In this document: positions 25,452 through 33,639 of the stretch, in pieces
Layout of the letters: each line of letters opens with the position of its first letter
Position numbering within the stretch: the first letter of the stretch is position 1
From: Sphingomonas kyeonggiensis
GTDB lineage: Bacteria; Pseudomonadota; Alphaproteobacteria; Sphingomonadales; Sphingomonadaceae
Direction of reading: 5' to 3'
DNA: 64,000 nt
NCBI RefSeq assembly: GCF_014204495.1
Contig: NZ_JACHLN010000004.1
Location: 62,001-126,000 of the forward strand
The notes under the pieces: generated by a model
Told to the model about the DNA's origin: nothing
Seen by the model: only the letters and a program-made list of their open reading frames with translations
Databases searched by the model: none
Made by a program: the position numbers and the translations under genes

Positions 25452-26132
25452 ATGGCCGATTCCGCTCCGCCGCTGCTCAAGGTCGCGCTGGTGGAGGACG
25501 ACATCGCCTTCCAGAACAGCTTCGCGGCAGCGGTGCGCAGCTCCGGCGACATGCATCTGGTTGGCATGGCGCATAATGTCGCGCAGGCGCGCAGGATGAT
25601 TGCCGGCGATCCGCTCGACGTGCTGGTCGTCGATCTCGGCCTGCCCGACGGGTCCGGGATCGAGGTGATCCGTGCCGCGCACGATGCCTGGCCCGATTGC
25701 GGGATCATGGTCAGCACCACCTTCGCCGACGAAAAGCACGTCATTGCCTCGATCGAGGCAGGCGCGGCCGGCTACCTGCTCAAGGACAGCTCGGCCGAGA
25801 AGATCGCCGACGAAATCCGCGCGCTCCATGCCGGCGGCAGCCCGATCAGTCCGCGCATCGCCCGCCAGATCCTGCTGCGCTTCCGCCCCGCCGAGCCGGT
25901 ACCGGCGGCCGCGGCGCTGGCGGAAGTCACGCCGATCGCCAACCCGCTTTCCCCGCGCGAGCGCGAGGCCCTGGAACTGATCACCAAGGGCTTCAGCTAT
26001 GACGAGATCGCCGAACTGATGCAGGTCTCGCGCAACACGGTGATGACCTTCGTCCGGCGCATCTATCAGAAGCTGGAAGTCACCTCGAAGGCCGAAGCCA
26101 TCTTCGAGGCCCGCAACCATGGTATCCTCTAG
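25452..26132 (+). CDS. NarL/FixJ-family response regulator
   Basis: 226-residue two-component response regulator. The receiver domain (about 10-125) has the acidic pair E15-D16-D17, phosphoacceptor D61 (VVDLGLPDGSG), Thr in STTFAD and the conserved Lys in YLLKDSS. The LuxR-type HTH (about 166-226) has LSPREREALELITKG then VSRNTVMTFVRRIYQKL. The start at 25452 (MADSAPP) is preferred over an upstream ATG at 25359 because the extra residues are Arg/Gly-rich and not part of the receiver fold. It overlaps the downstream kinase gene by 14 bp, so the two are translationally coupled and almost certainly partners. Targets may include the adjacent adhesin operon, which is inference. Confidence 0.92.
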   Translation: MADSAPPLLKVALVEDDIAFQNSFAAAVRSSGDMHLVGMAHNVAQARRMIAGDPLDVLVVDLGLPDGSGIEVIRAAHDAWPDCGIMVSTTFADEKHVIASIEAGAAGYLLKDSSAEKIADEIRALHAGGSPISPRIARQILLRFRPAEPVPAAAALAEVTPIANPLSPREREALELITKGFSYDEIAELMQVSRNTVMTFVRRIYQKLEVTSKAEAIFEARNHGIL

Positions 26133-28044
26133 GACCCTGCGCGCTATCCTCGTCTATGCCGGGATAGCGCTGCTGGTACTGCTCGCCTGCTATTACGGAT
26201 CGCGCCCCCGGGGGATCCACCTGACCAGCGCCGATCTGCTGGTGCAGGACACGCTGGGCTATCCACCGCCCTCGCGCACCCAGGACTGGCGCGCGCTGCC
26301 CGGCCAGTGGCAACAGGTCACCCTCCCCCATGCCCCGCGCCCGAGGATGGTGCCAGGCGCGGGCGATGCCGGCCTGCTGCCCACCCAGACGAGCTGGTAT
26401 CACTTCACCCTCGGCCCGGAGCAGGCCGCACCAACCGGCGCCTATATCTATGTCCCGCGCTGGAAGACCGATGGCGAGCTGGCCATCTATATCGACGGAC
26501 GGCTCTTCTATCAGACCCACGCCAATCTCCAGTGGAACGGCTCGAACCGTCCGCTGTGGATCCCGCTCGAGGAAGCGGCCGAAAGCACCCCGCCCAGGGA
26601 CATATTGATCCGCATGCGCCATGTCCGCGGTATCGGCGGGGCGCTCTCCACCCTGTGGATCGGCGACTATCGCCAGCTCGGCGCCGCTTACTACATGCGC
26701 GCCTTCTTCCAGGCCGAGCTGCCCTATATCAGCTCGGCGCTGTTCCTTGCGACGGGGGTGTTCGCCTTCCTGATCTGGCTGCGTTCGCGGCGCGAGACGC
26801 TCTACCTGCTCTATGCGGTGATGACGGTCGCGACCTTCCTGCGCGTGATGCACGCCTATATGGGGGCGGACCGCCTGCCGGTGTCCGACGCCTGGTTCGG
26901 CTGGATCACGGTCAACTCCGTGGGCTGGACGGTGCTGATCACGCACCTCTTCCTGACGGCCCTCCATCACCACCATGTCCGCGTGCTGACCTGGATCATC
27001 ACCCTTATGTGCGTGGGCTTCGGCGCGATCACCCTGCCGCTGTTCGAAGGCACGACCGACGCCACGATCATCTCGCCGCTGATGTACATCACCATGGTGG
27101 CGGTCGGCTCCGTCACCTTCGCCCTCCACATCCTCTGGAGCCGCCGGGCCGGTACGCTCGAGGGTGCCGGGCTGGCGATCTGCGGCCTGCTCTCGTTCAT
27201 CCTCGGCGCGCGCGACATGCTGCTCCAGAACAACATCATCAACATCGAGAGCCTGTTCGTCTCCTTCTACGCCCAGATCTCGCTGATCATCGTCTTCTGC
27301 CAGATCATGCTGAGCCGCTATCTCAAGGCGATGAAGGCGGTGGGGGAAGCGAACGTCGTGCTCGTCCGCAGCCTGGCCGAGCGCGAGGCGGAGCTCACCG
27401 CCAGCCACCAGAAGCTGCGCGAGGTCGAGCGCCGCGAAGTGCTGTTCCAGGAGCGCCAGCGGCTGATGCAGGACATGCACGACGGGCTGGGTTCGTCGCT
27501 GGTCAGCACGCTGCGGATGGTCGAGCATGGCCATATCGACGAAGCGGACATCGCCCAGCTGCTCAAGGGCTGCATCGACGACCTCAAGCTCACCATCGAC
27601 TCGATGGAGCCGGTCGAGACCGATCTTCTCCTCCTGCTCGGCACGCTGCGCTTCCGCCTCCAGCCTCGTCTGGAATCGACCGGCATCCGCCTGCGCTGGG
27701 ATGTGCGCGATGTGCCGCCGCTCGGCTGGCTCGACCAGCGCCACTCGCTCCACATCCTGCGCATCCTGCAGGAAGCCTTCACCAACGTCATCAAGCACGC
27801 CGGCGCCAGCGAGATCGTCGTCACCACCGGGGTGCGGGATGGGCAGGTCTGCGTGGGCATCGCCGACAATGGCCAGGGCTTCGACGTGGCGGCGACTGGC
27901 GCGGGCCGTGGCCTGGGCAACCAGGCGCGCCGCGCGGAGGTGATCGGCGGCCGGGTTGAGCTGCTCTCCGGGCCGCAGGGTACCCGCTTTACGCTGCTGC
28001 TCCCGGTGGAGGGCGCGGCGCGGCCGCAGAGTGCCGCCGACTAA
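26119..28044 (+). CDS. Membrane sensor histidine kinase, 7TMR-DISM plus HisKA_3/HATPase
   Basis: 641-residue inner-membrane sensor kinase. An N-terminal membrane helix (8-25) is followed by a periplasmic beta-rich domain (about 35-190, DISM extracellular-like). Next come about seven membrane segments (200-400) and a short coiled coil (405-445). The dimerisation/phosphoacceptor segment is ERQRLMQDMHDGLGSSL with His454. The ATPase domain has the N-box around N556 (LQEAFTNVIKHAGAS) and DNGQGFD at 583, ending in GTRFTLLLP. This is the NarX/DegS-type kinase class, matching the NarL-type regulator it overlaps. DISM sensors often bind carbohydrate-like ligands; the ligand here cannot be read from sequence. 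Confidence 0.9.
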   Translation: MVSSRTLRAILVYAGIALLVLLACYYGSRPRGIHLTSADLLVQDTLGYPPPSRTQDWRALPGQWQQVTLPHAPRPRMVPGAGDAGLLPTQTSWYHFTLGPEQAAPTGAYIYVPRWKTDGELAIYIDGRLFYQTHANLQWNGSNRPLWIPLEEAAESTPPRDILIRMRHVRGIGGALSTLWIGDYRQLGAAYYMRAFFQAELPYISSALFLATGVFAFLIWLRSRRETLYLLYAVMTVATFLRVMHAYMGADRLPVSDAWFGWITVNSVGWTVLITHLFLTALHHHHVRVLTWIITLMCVGFGAITLPLFEGTTDATIISPLMYITMVAVGSVTFALHILWSRRAGTLEGAGLAICGLLSFILGARDMLLQNNIINIESLFVSFYAQISLIIVFCQIMLSRYLKAMKAVGEANVVLVRSLAEREAELTASHQKLREVERREVLFQERQRLMQDMHDGLGSSLVSTLRMVEHGHIDEADIAQLLKGCIDDLKLTIDSMEPVETDLLLLLGTLRFRLQPRLESTGIRLRWDVRDVPPLGWLDQRHSLHILRILQEAFTNVIKHAGASEIVVTTGVRDGQVCVGIADNGQGFDVAATGAGRGLGNQARRAEVIGGRVELLSGPQGTRFTLLLPVEGAARPQSAAD

Positions 28045-28092
28045 ACGGAAGAAGGGGTTCCGGGCAGCAACCGCCGCTGATACCTCTGCCCC

Positions 28093-28878
28093 ATGACCCA
28101 GACGGGATATGAAAGCCGCCCGCTCCTGCGCATCGCCCGCACCGGCGCACAGGGCCCGGCGGACCGAGACATCGCGGAGGAATGCCCGGTCGCGCTCGAA
28201 TATCAGGGCATCGGCTATGCAGTGCTGATGGCGACGCCGGCCGACCTTATAGACCTGGCCTATGGCTTCTCCCTCTCCGAGCGGCTGATCGACCGGGCCG
28301 ACCAGATCCTCGATGTCGACAGCTTCCGAGCCGAGCAGGGCTTCATCCTGCGCATCCGGCTCGCGCCCGAGGTGGCGGGCCGGATCACCGATCGCGTCCG
28401 CCACCGCGCGAGCGATTCCTCCTGCGGCCTCTGTGGCATCGAGAATCTCGAACAGGCGCTTCGCCCGCTCCCCCAGGTATCGCAGCCCTGCCTGGCCGAT
28501 GACGCGGCATGCTTCGCCGCGCTTGCGGCACTGCCCGGGCACCAGTTGCTAAACCACGCCACCGGTTCGGCCCATGCCGCCGCGGCCTGCTCGGCGGACG
28601 GGGAGCCCTGGCTGGTCCGCGAGGATGTCGGCCGCCACAATGCCTTCGACAAGCTGATCGGCGCGATGGCCCGTGCCGGACGCGGCTGGGACGGCGGCTT
28701 CGCCCTGCTCAGTTCCCGCTGCTCCTATGAATTGGTCGAGAAGGCTGCGCTGGCGAACTGCCCGATGCTGGCGACCATATCCGCACCCACCACTCTAGCG
28801 ATCGATCGCGCCGCCAGGGCGGGGCTGCGCCTGCGGGTGCTGGTCCGCGGCGACGCCCTGCTGGCGGCCGATCCCTAG
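28093..28878 (+). CDS. fdhD: Formate dehydrogenase accessory sulfurtransferase FdhD
   Basis: 261 residues. FdhD moves sulfur from a cysteine desulfurase to the molybdenum cofactor of formate-dehydrogenase-type enzymes. The catalytic Cys pair is present as C111-G-L-C114 in SDSSCGLCGIENL. Other family blocks are the N-terminal EECPVALEYQGIGYAVLMATP, the central LVREDVGRHNAFDKLIG, SSRCSYELVEKAA and the C-terminal APTTLAIDRAARAGLRL. Its end overlaps the convergent moeA by 4 bp. The oxidoreductase it would serve lies just beyond moeA and mobA on the other strand, so function and location agree. Confidence 0.95.
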   Translation: MTQTGYESRPLLRIARTGAQGPADRDIAEECPVALEYQGIGYAVLMATPADLIDLAYGFSLSERLIDRADQILDVDSFRAEQGFILRIRLAPEVAGRITDRVRHRASDSSCGLCGIENLEQALRPLPQVSQPCLADDAACFAALAALPGHQLLNHATGSAHAAAACSADGEPWLVREDVGRHNAFDKLIGAMARAGRGWDGGFALLSSRCSYELVEKAALANCPMLATISAPTTLAIDRAARAGLRLRVLVRGDALLAADP

Positions 28879-30092
28879 AGTAGCGGCAGCTTGGGATAGG
28901 CCAGGAAGCGCGGCGCATCCGGCGAGACGCGGAGCCAGTGATCGGCATGCACCACGCTGCTCAGGACATGCGAGCGCTGGTCGAGGCTGGTATCGATCCG
29001 CACCCGCCCTTCCGGGTCAGGCACCCGCCGGCCGCGCAGGAACAGGGTGGTGCCCTCACGCGGCTCCGCATCCGCCGAGACCGGCGCACCCACCTCACGC
29101 GCCAAGCCGAGCATCCGCCGCACCGCCGCCATCACAAAGAAGCGGAAAGCGACCAACGCCGCCACCGGATTGCCCGGCAGGCCGAAATAGGGGCGCCCGT
29201 CGGGCAGTTCCGCGAACAGCAGCGGCTTGCCCGGACGCATCTGGACACCGTGGAAATGGATACGCACGCCCCGCGCCTCCAGCCCGCTGCGGACCAGGTC
29301 GAAGTCTCCGACGGAAACCCCGCCTGTCGAGATCAGGATGTCCGCGTCGCCCGGCACGAAGGCGGTATCAAGCATCTGCCCCACTGCCTCGGGCGTATCC
29401 GCCATCCGGCCGAGGAAGCGCACCGGCAGACCCAGGCTGCGCGCCGCGGCGAGGATCATCGGTGCGTTGCAATCGATCGCCTTGGCCTGGTCGGAAAGCC
29501 CGGCGCGATCGGCGGCAAGCTCGCTGCCCGAGGAGACCAGCACGAGGCGCGGCATCCGCCGCACCGCGATCCGCTCGATCCCGCAGGCTGCCAGCGCGCC
29601 GATCGTATCGGGCGTGATCAGATGCCCGGCCCCGATCAGTTCGCCGCCCCGTGCCATATCCTCGCCTCGGGCACGCACGTTGCGGAACGCCTCGATCGGC
29701 CGACGCACCCGCAAGCAGGCGCCCACGACTTCGCCAAACTCGCGAACGAGGATCGCATCCGCGCCCTGCGGAAGCCGCGCACCGGTGCTGATCGGCACGG
29801 CATGCCCGGCCAGCAGGCTGCCGGCCTCGCCGCCGGCGGGAAGGGCGCCGCCGAGCAGAAGGTCGACGGGGTTTTCCCGCGTCGCCGCCAGGACATCGGC
29901 GCTGCGCACTGCGAATCCGTCCATCGCCGAGGCCATGAAGCGGGGCACGTCCAGCTCGGCGATCGCCGGCCCGGCGCTGATCCGACCCAGCGCATCCCCC
30001 GCCTCGATCGACTCGATGCCGAGCGGCGTGACGGCATCTTCGATCATGGCCAGCGCGGCATCGACGCTCGGCCGCGGGCGCCGCTCAGTCAT
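28875..30092 (-). CDS. moeA: Molybdopterin molybdenumtransferase MoeA
   Basis: 405 residues. It inserts molybdenum into adenylated molybdopterin, the last general step of Moco synthesis. Visible blocks are VPRFMASAMDGFAVRSADV near the N-terminus, AVPISTGARLPQGADAILVRE, DILISTGGVSVGDFDLV (MoCF_biosynth signature), VQMRPGKPLLFA and FGLPGNPVAALVAFR. The length is normal for MoeA. It overlaps upstream mobA by 8 bp and follows the oxidoreductase gene in the same operon. Confidence 0.95.
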   Translation of the reverse strand: MTERRPRPSVDAALAMIEDAVTPLGIESIEAGDALGRISAGPAIAELDVPRFMASAMDGFAVRSADVLAATRENPVDLLLGGALPAGGEAGSLLAGHAVPISTGARLPQGADAILVREFGEVVGACLRVRRPIEAFRNVRARGEDMARGGELIGAGHLITPDTIGALAACGIERIAVRRMPRLVLVSSGSELAADRAGLSDQAKAIDCNAPMILAAARSLGLPVRFLGRMADTPEAVGQMLDTAFVPGDADILISTGGVSVGDFDLVRSGLEARGVRIHFHGVQMRPGKPLLFAELPDGRPYFGLPGNPVAALVAFRFFVMAAVRRMLGLAREVGAPVSADAEPREGTTLFLRGRRVPDPEGRVRIDTSLDQRSHVLSSVVHADHWLRVSPDAPRFLAYPKLPLL

Positions 30093-30597
30093 CGCGCCCG
30101 GCCAGCCGCGCCAGGTCTTCGGGCGTGTTCACATTGAGGATCGGCTGCTCGAGCCGGATGCCCCGCGCACCGATCCGCCGCGCCCAGCCGCGCATCGATC
30201 GATCCGCTTCCGTCAGGTGCAGGTCCAGCGTCGCGGCGAGTTCCACCGGCCAGAGCCCGACAACCGGCGCATCCTCGACGAAGCAGGGCGCTCCCACCGC
30301 TTGCAGCCGCACGCGCAGGTCCGCTGGTAGCCGGGGAGCGTCGCAAGGCACGCTCAGCACGGCATCGAAGCCGTGGGCAGCGTGCAGCGCCGCATTGATC
30401 GCTGCAAGCGGGCCAAGCCGTCCGCCCGGCCGATCCGCCAGCCCTTCCGGCCCGCACAGCAGCAGGGCATCGACCTGTGGGGCCAGCGCCTCCCGCACCC
30501 AGTCGATCAGCGCGCGCCCCTCGAGCACCGCCGCTGCCTTGTTCGATCCGAAGCGCCGCGATTCGCCTCCGGCCAGGATGGCACCCAATATCCGCAC
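30085..30597 (-). CDS. mobA: Molybdenum cofactor guanylyltransferase MobA
   Basis: 170 residues, GTG start, 2 bp after the stop of the oxidoreductase gene. MobA attaches GMP to Mo-molybdopterin to make the guanine dinucleotide cofactor used by DMSO-reductase-family enzymes. The N-terminal nucleotide-binding signature is ILAGGESRRFGSNKA. RLGPLAAINAAL and the metal-binding VPCDAPRLP follow, and the protein ends with LNVNTPEDLARL. It is slightly shorter than the E. coli enzyme but within the range for alphaproteobacteria. Confidence 0.93.
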   Translation of the reverse strand: MRILGAILAGGESRRFGSNKAAAVLEGRALIDWVREALAPQVDALLLCGPEGLADRPGGRLGPLAAINAALHAAHGFDAVLSVPCDAPRLPADLRVRLQAVGAPCFVEDAPVVGLWPVELAATLDLHLTEADRSMRGWARRIGARGIRLEQPILNVNTPEDLARLAGRDD

Positions 30598-30599
30598 GG

Positions 30600-32867
30600 C
30601 TAACCCGTAACGACGCGAACCGGGATCGACTTGGCGGCGGGCGTGCCGCTGATCCTGTCGTAATGATCCAGCGGCAGCAGCGGGTTGAGCTCGGGATAAT
30701 AGCCCGCCACCGCGCCGCGCGGCATCGCATAGTCGAGCACGGTCAGCCCATCCACGCGCCGAGCCACGCCGTCGCCGCTGATCGTCTCCAGCGCAATCTT
30801 CGCGCCCGCCTCGAGCCCGCGCGCGGCACGATCCTCGGCGTTCATGAACAGCACCATCCGGTCGTTGTAGACCCCGCGATAGCGGTCGGAATAGCTGTAG
30901 ATCGTCGTGTTGAACTGGTCGTGCGAGCGCACCGTCGCCAGCCGCAGCATCTCCGGATCGTCGACCGGCGTGTCCACGTCCAGTCCCGGCAGGACGAGCA
31001 TGTTCGCCTTGCCGTTCGGCGTCTTCCAGACGAGCCGGCGCGGCGCCACGTCGAGGTGGAAGCCCTTGGGATTGCGGATCTTCTCCGCGAATCCCGCATA
31101 GATCTCCGGATAGACCTCAGCGATCTTGTCGCGGATCGCTCCATAGTCATGGATATAGCGCGCCCAGTCGATCTTCGAGGCCGGCAGCGTCGCCATCGCC
31201 ATGCGGCAGACGATCTCCACCTCGGGCAGGCAGTCCGGGCTCGCCGGATCGAGCACCCCGCGCGACGCGGTGACGTTCGACATCGAATCCTCGATCGTCA
31301 CGAACTGCTCGCCCGCCTCGGTCTCGATGCGCTCTGAACGCGCAACGACCGGCAGGATCAGCGCATCCTTGCCGTGAATCAGGTGCCCGCGATTGAGCTT
31401 GGTCGCGATCCCCACGGTGAGGTCGAGCTTGCGCATCGCGGCATAGGCGCGGTCGGTATCGGGCACCGCGCGGACGAAGTTGCCGCCCAGCCCGATGAAC
31501 ACCCGGGCGGTGCCGTCCAGCATCGCCTCCACCGTCTCGACGGTGTGATGGCCATGCTCGCGCGGCGGCTCGAAGCCGAACACCTCGCGCACCCGGTCGA
31601 GATAGGCCTGGCTCGGCTTCTCGTCGATGCCGACGGTGCGATCGCCCTGGACGTTGGAATGGCCGCGAATCGGCGAGATGCCGGCGCCGGGCTTGCCGAA
31701 ATTGCCCTTGAGCAGCAGGATATTGGCAACCTGCTGGAGCAGCCGCGACGACAGCTGGTGCTGGGTCAGCCCCATGCCGTAGCAGATCATCGTCGCCTTC
31801 GAGCGGATATAGACCTCGGCGCAGCGCCGGATCTGCGCCTCCTCGATCCCGGAGATGCGGACGATCTCGTCCCAGTCCTGCGCCATCACATCGGCGCGCA
31901 GTTCGTCGAGCCCGACGACATGCTCGGCCAGGAAGGCGCGGTCGAGGATCGGCTCGCCCGCATCCTCGCGCTCGAACATCACCTTCATCATGCCCTTGAG
32001 GAAGGCGAGGTCGCCGCCGATCCGGATATGGACGAACTCGCTGGCGATCGGCGTCGAGCCGAAGGTCGCCATCTGCACCACGTCCTGCGGCTCGGTGAAC
32101 TTGATTAGCGCCCGCTCGGGCATCGGGTTGACCACCACGATCGGCACGCCGCGCTTCCGCGCCTCGACCAGGTTGGTCATCATCCGCGGCGAATTGGTGC
32201 CGGTATTCTGCCCGATGATGAAGATCGCCTCGGTATGCTCGAAATCCTCGAGGATCACCGTGCCCTTGCCCACCCCGATCGCCGGCGGCAGGCCGCGGCT
32301 GGTCGGCTCGTGGCACATGTTCGAGCAGTCGGGGAAATTGTTGGTGCCGAATTCACGCACGAAGATCGAATAGAGGAACGCCGCTTCGTTCGGGGTACGG
32401 CCCGAGGTGTAGAATTCCGCGTGGTGCGGACTGTCGAGCCGGCGCAGGTGATCGCCGATCAGCGCAAAGGCATCGTCCCACGATACCGGCACATAATGAT
32501 CCGTCGCCGAATCATAGCGCATCGGCTCGGTCAGCCGGCCCTGCATCTCCAGCCAGTAGTCGGACTGCTCGCCGAGCGCGGTGACGCTGTACTGCGCGAA
32601 GAAGTCGCGGGTGACGCGGAACCTGGTCGCCTCGTGTGCCAGCGCCTTGGCGCCGTTCTCGCAGAATTCGAGCGTCTTCTTGCACTCGGGATCGGGAAAG
32701 GCACAGCTCGGGCATTTGAAGCCCCCGGGCTGGTTCATCGAGAGCAGCGCGCGGGAGCCCTTGGTGAAGACGCTCTGTTCGAGCAGCACCTTGGCGGTGG
32801 CCGCCGCCGCGCCCCATCCCCCCGCAGGAGAATCGTAGCGCTTATACCGTGGCTTGCTCTCGCCCAT
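30600..32867 (-). CDS. FdhF/YdeP-family molybdopterin oxidoreductase
   Basis: 755 residues, cytoplasmic (no Tat signal). It is a bis-MGD oxidoreductase of the YdeP/formate-dehydrogenase-alpha-like family; the substrate is unknown. Near the N-terminus a CPSC pair (C52, C55) lies in GGFKCPSCAFPDPECKK. Cofactor-domain blocks are HAEFYTSGRTPNEAAFLY, DCSNMCHEPTSRGL, FIIGQNTGTNSPRM, NILLLKGNFGKPGAGISPIRGHSNVQG and the C-terminal RSHDQFNTTIYSY. I chose ATG 32867, which has CGGAG 8 bases upstream, over an in-frame GTG at 32876 that overlaps that site. No beta or gamma subunits accompany it. The cluster with mobA, moeA and fdhD supports a formate-dehydrogenase-like role. Confidence 0.88.
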   Translation of the reverse strand: MGESKPRYKRYDSPAGGWGAAAATAKVLLEQSVFTKGSRALLSMNQPGGFKCPSCAFPDPECKKTLEFCENGAKALAHEATRFRVTRDFFAQYSVTALGEQSDYWLEMQGRLTEPMRYDSATDHYVPVSWDDAFALIGDHLRRLDSPHHAEFYTSGRTPNEAAFLYSIFVREFGTNNFPDCSNMCHEPTSRGLPPAIGVGKGTVILEDFEHTEAIFIIGQNTGTNSPRMMTNLVEARKRGVPIVVVNPMPERALIKFTEPQDVVQMATFGSTPIASEFVHIRIGGDLAFLKGMMKVMFEREDAGEPILDRAFLAEHVVGLDELRADVMAQDWDEIVRISGIEEAQIRRCAEVYIRSKATMICYGMGLTQHQLSSRLLQQVANILLLKGNFGKPGAGISPIRGHSNVQGDRTVGIDEKPSQAYLDRVREVFGFEPPREHGHHTVETVEAMLDGTARVFIGLGGNFVRAVPDTDRAYAAMRKLDLTVGIATKLNRGHLIHGKDALILPVVARSERIETEAGEQFVTIEDSMSNVTASRGVLDPASPDCLPEVEIVCRMAMATLPASKIDWARYIHDYGAIRDKIAEVYPEIYAGFAEKIRNPKGFHLDVAPRRLVWKTPNGKANMLVLPGLDVDTPVDDPEMLRLATVRSHDQFNTTIYSYSDRYRGVYNDRMVLFMNAEDRAARGLEAGAKIALETISGDGVARRVDGLTVLDYAMPRGAVAGYYPELNPLLPLDHYDRISGTPAAKSIPVRVVTG

Positions 32868-33055
32868 TCGCTTCACTCCGTCCCGCCCGGCATCGATGCT
32901 CTAGCACAGCTAGCCGATCGCGCGCGACGGAGCAGGAGAAACAAAGGTATGGGAATGTCGCGAGGAAAGGACGCGAACCCAGCATCGCTGCGCCGGCCAC
33001 CCAACGCAGGGCGCCTTGCGGCGCGATCACATCATGCTGGAAAATAAGGAGGGAA

Positions 33056-33131
33056 TGGTGGAGCCGAGGGGGATCGAACCCCTGACCTTCGCAATGCCAT
33101 TGCGACGCTCTCCCAGCTGAGCTACGGCCCC
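33056..33131 (-). tRNA. tRNA-Ala (GGC)
   Basis: 76-nt cloverleaf read on the minus strand. The acceptor stem is GGGGCCG / CGGCTCC, the D-arm GCTCAGCTGGGAGAGC, and the anticodon arm TCGCA-ATGGCAT-TGCGA with anticodon GGC. The T-arm contains GGTTCGATCC. The 3' CCA is encoded at 33056-33058. Confidence 0.95.
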
Positions 33132-33159
33132 ATTCCTCGGGAGACGGGCCCTCTAGATG

Positions 33160-33189
33160 GGCCCTTCGGGTCTGGCAAGGGCCTTTTTT
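33160..33189 (+). terminator. Terminator-like hairpin with T6 tail (plus strand)
   Basis: The stem GGCCCTT / AAGGGCC (7 bp, 10-nt loop) is followed by TTTTTT at 33184-33189. No plus-strand gene lies just upstream. It may instead act on minus-strand transcripts between the TIGR02300 gene and tRNA-Ala, where the A-run precedes the stem. Direction of action is uncertain. Confidence 0.45.
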
Positions 33190-33213
33190 CGACCCTTGCC
33201 ATTTTCCCGGAAA

Positions 33214-33537
33214 TTACTGCTCTTCGTCGTCGCCGCCGGTCTCGACGCCCAGGTCGTCGTCGCCGCCCAGATCAACGTCGTCGTCCGCCGAGGGCTCCTC
33301 GTCGTCGTCGCCGATGTCCAGATCCTCGTCGCCGAGATCACCGTCCTCGGTCTCGGGCTTCTCGCCGTCCTTCTTGACCATCTCGAAGGGAAGCGGCTGC
33401 TTCGACTTCAGGATGGGCTCCGGATCCCATGCGAAGCCGCAGTTGATGCAGGTGACGGGTTCGTCCTTGGTCAGATCATAGAAGCGCGTACCGCACTTCG
33501 GGCACGCGCGCTTGGTGCCCCATTCCGGCTTCACCAT
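33214..33537 (-). CDS. TIGR02300 family protein (zinc ribbon with acidic tail)
   Basis: 107 residues of unknown function, conserved in alphaproteobacteria. The N-terminal third is a zinc ribbon with two CxxC pairs (ACPKCGTRFYDL and TCINCGFAWDP). The remainder is strongly acidic low-complexity sequence (runs of Asp/Glu from about 58 on). The FYDL stretch is the family hallmark. GAGG lies 6 bases ahead of the ATG. It is divergent from aroA across 102 bp, which must hold both promoters. Confidence 0.9.
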   Translation of the reverse strand: MVKPEWGTKRACPKCGTRFYDLTKDEPVTCINCGFAWDPEPILKSKQPLPFEMVKKDGEKPETEDGDLGDEDLDIGDDDEEPSADDDVDLGGDDDLGVETGGDDEEQ

Positions 33538-33639
33538 GTGTTGCCTCTTCGCCTTTCAAAATCTCGGATTTCGGGATGTTGTCCCGGAAAGTGGGGCGCG
33601 CCTTGCCATGCCGCAAGGGCGCTGTCAAAGCCGCGCGTT

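Noticed and set aside
32868-32876. GTG start of the molybdopterin oxidoreductase nine bases upstream
   Set aside because: The ribosome site CGGAG would overlap the GTG; the ATG at 32867 is better spaced.
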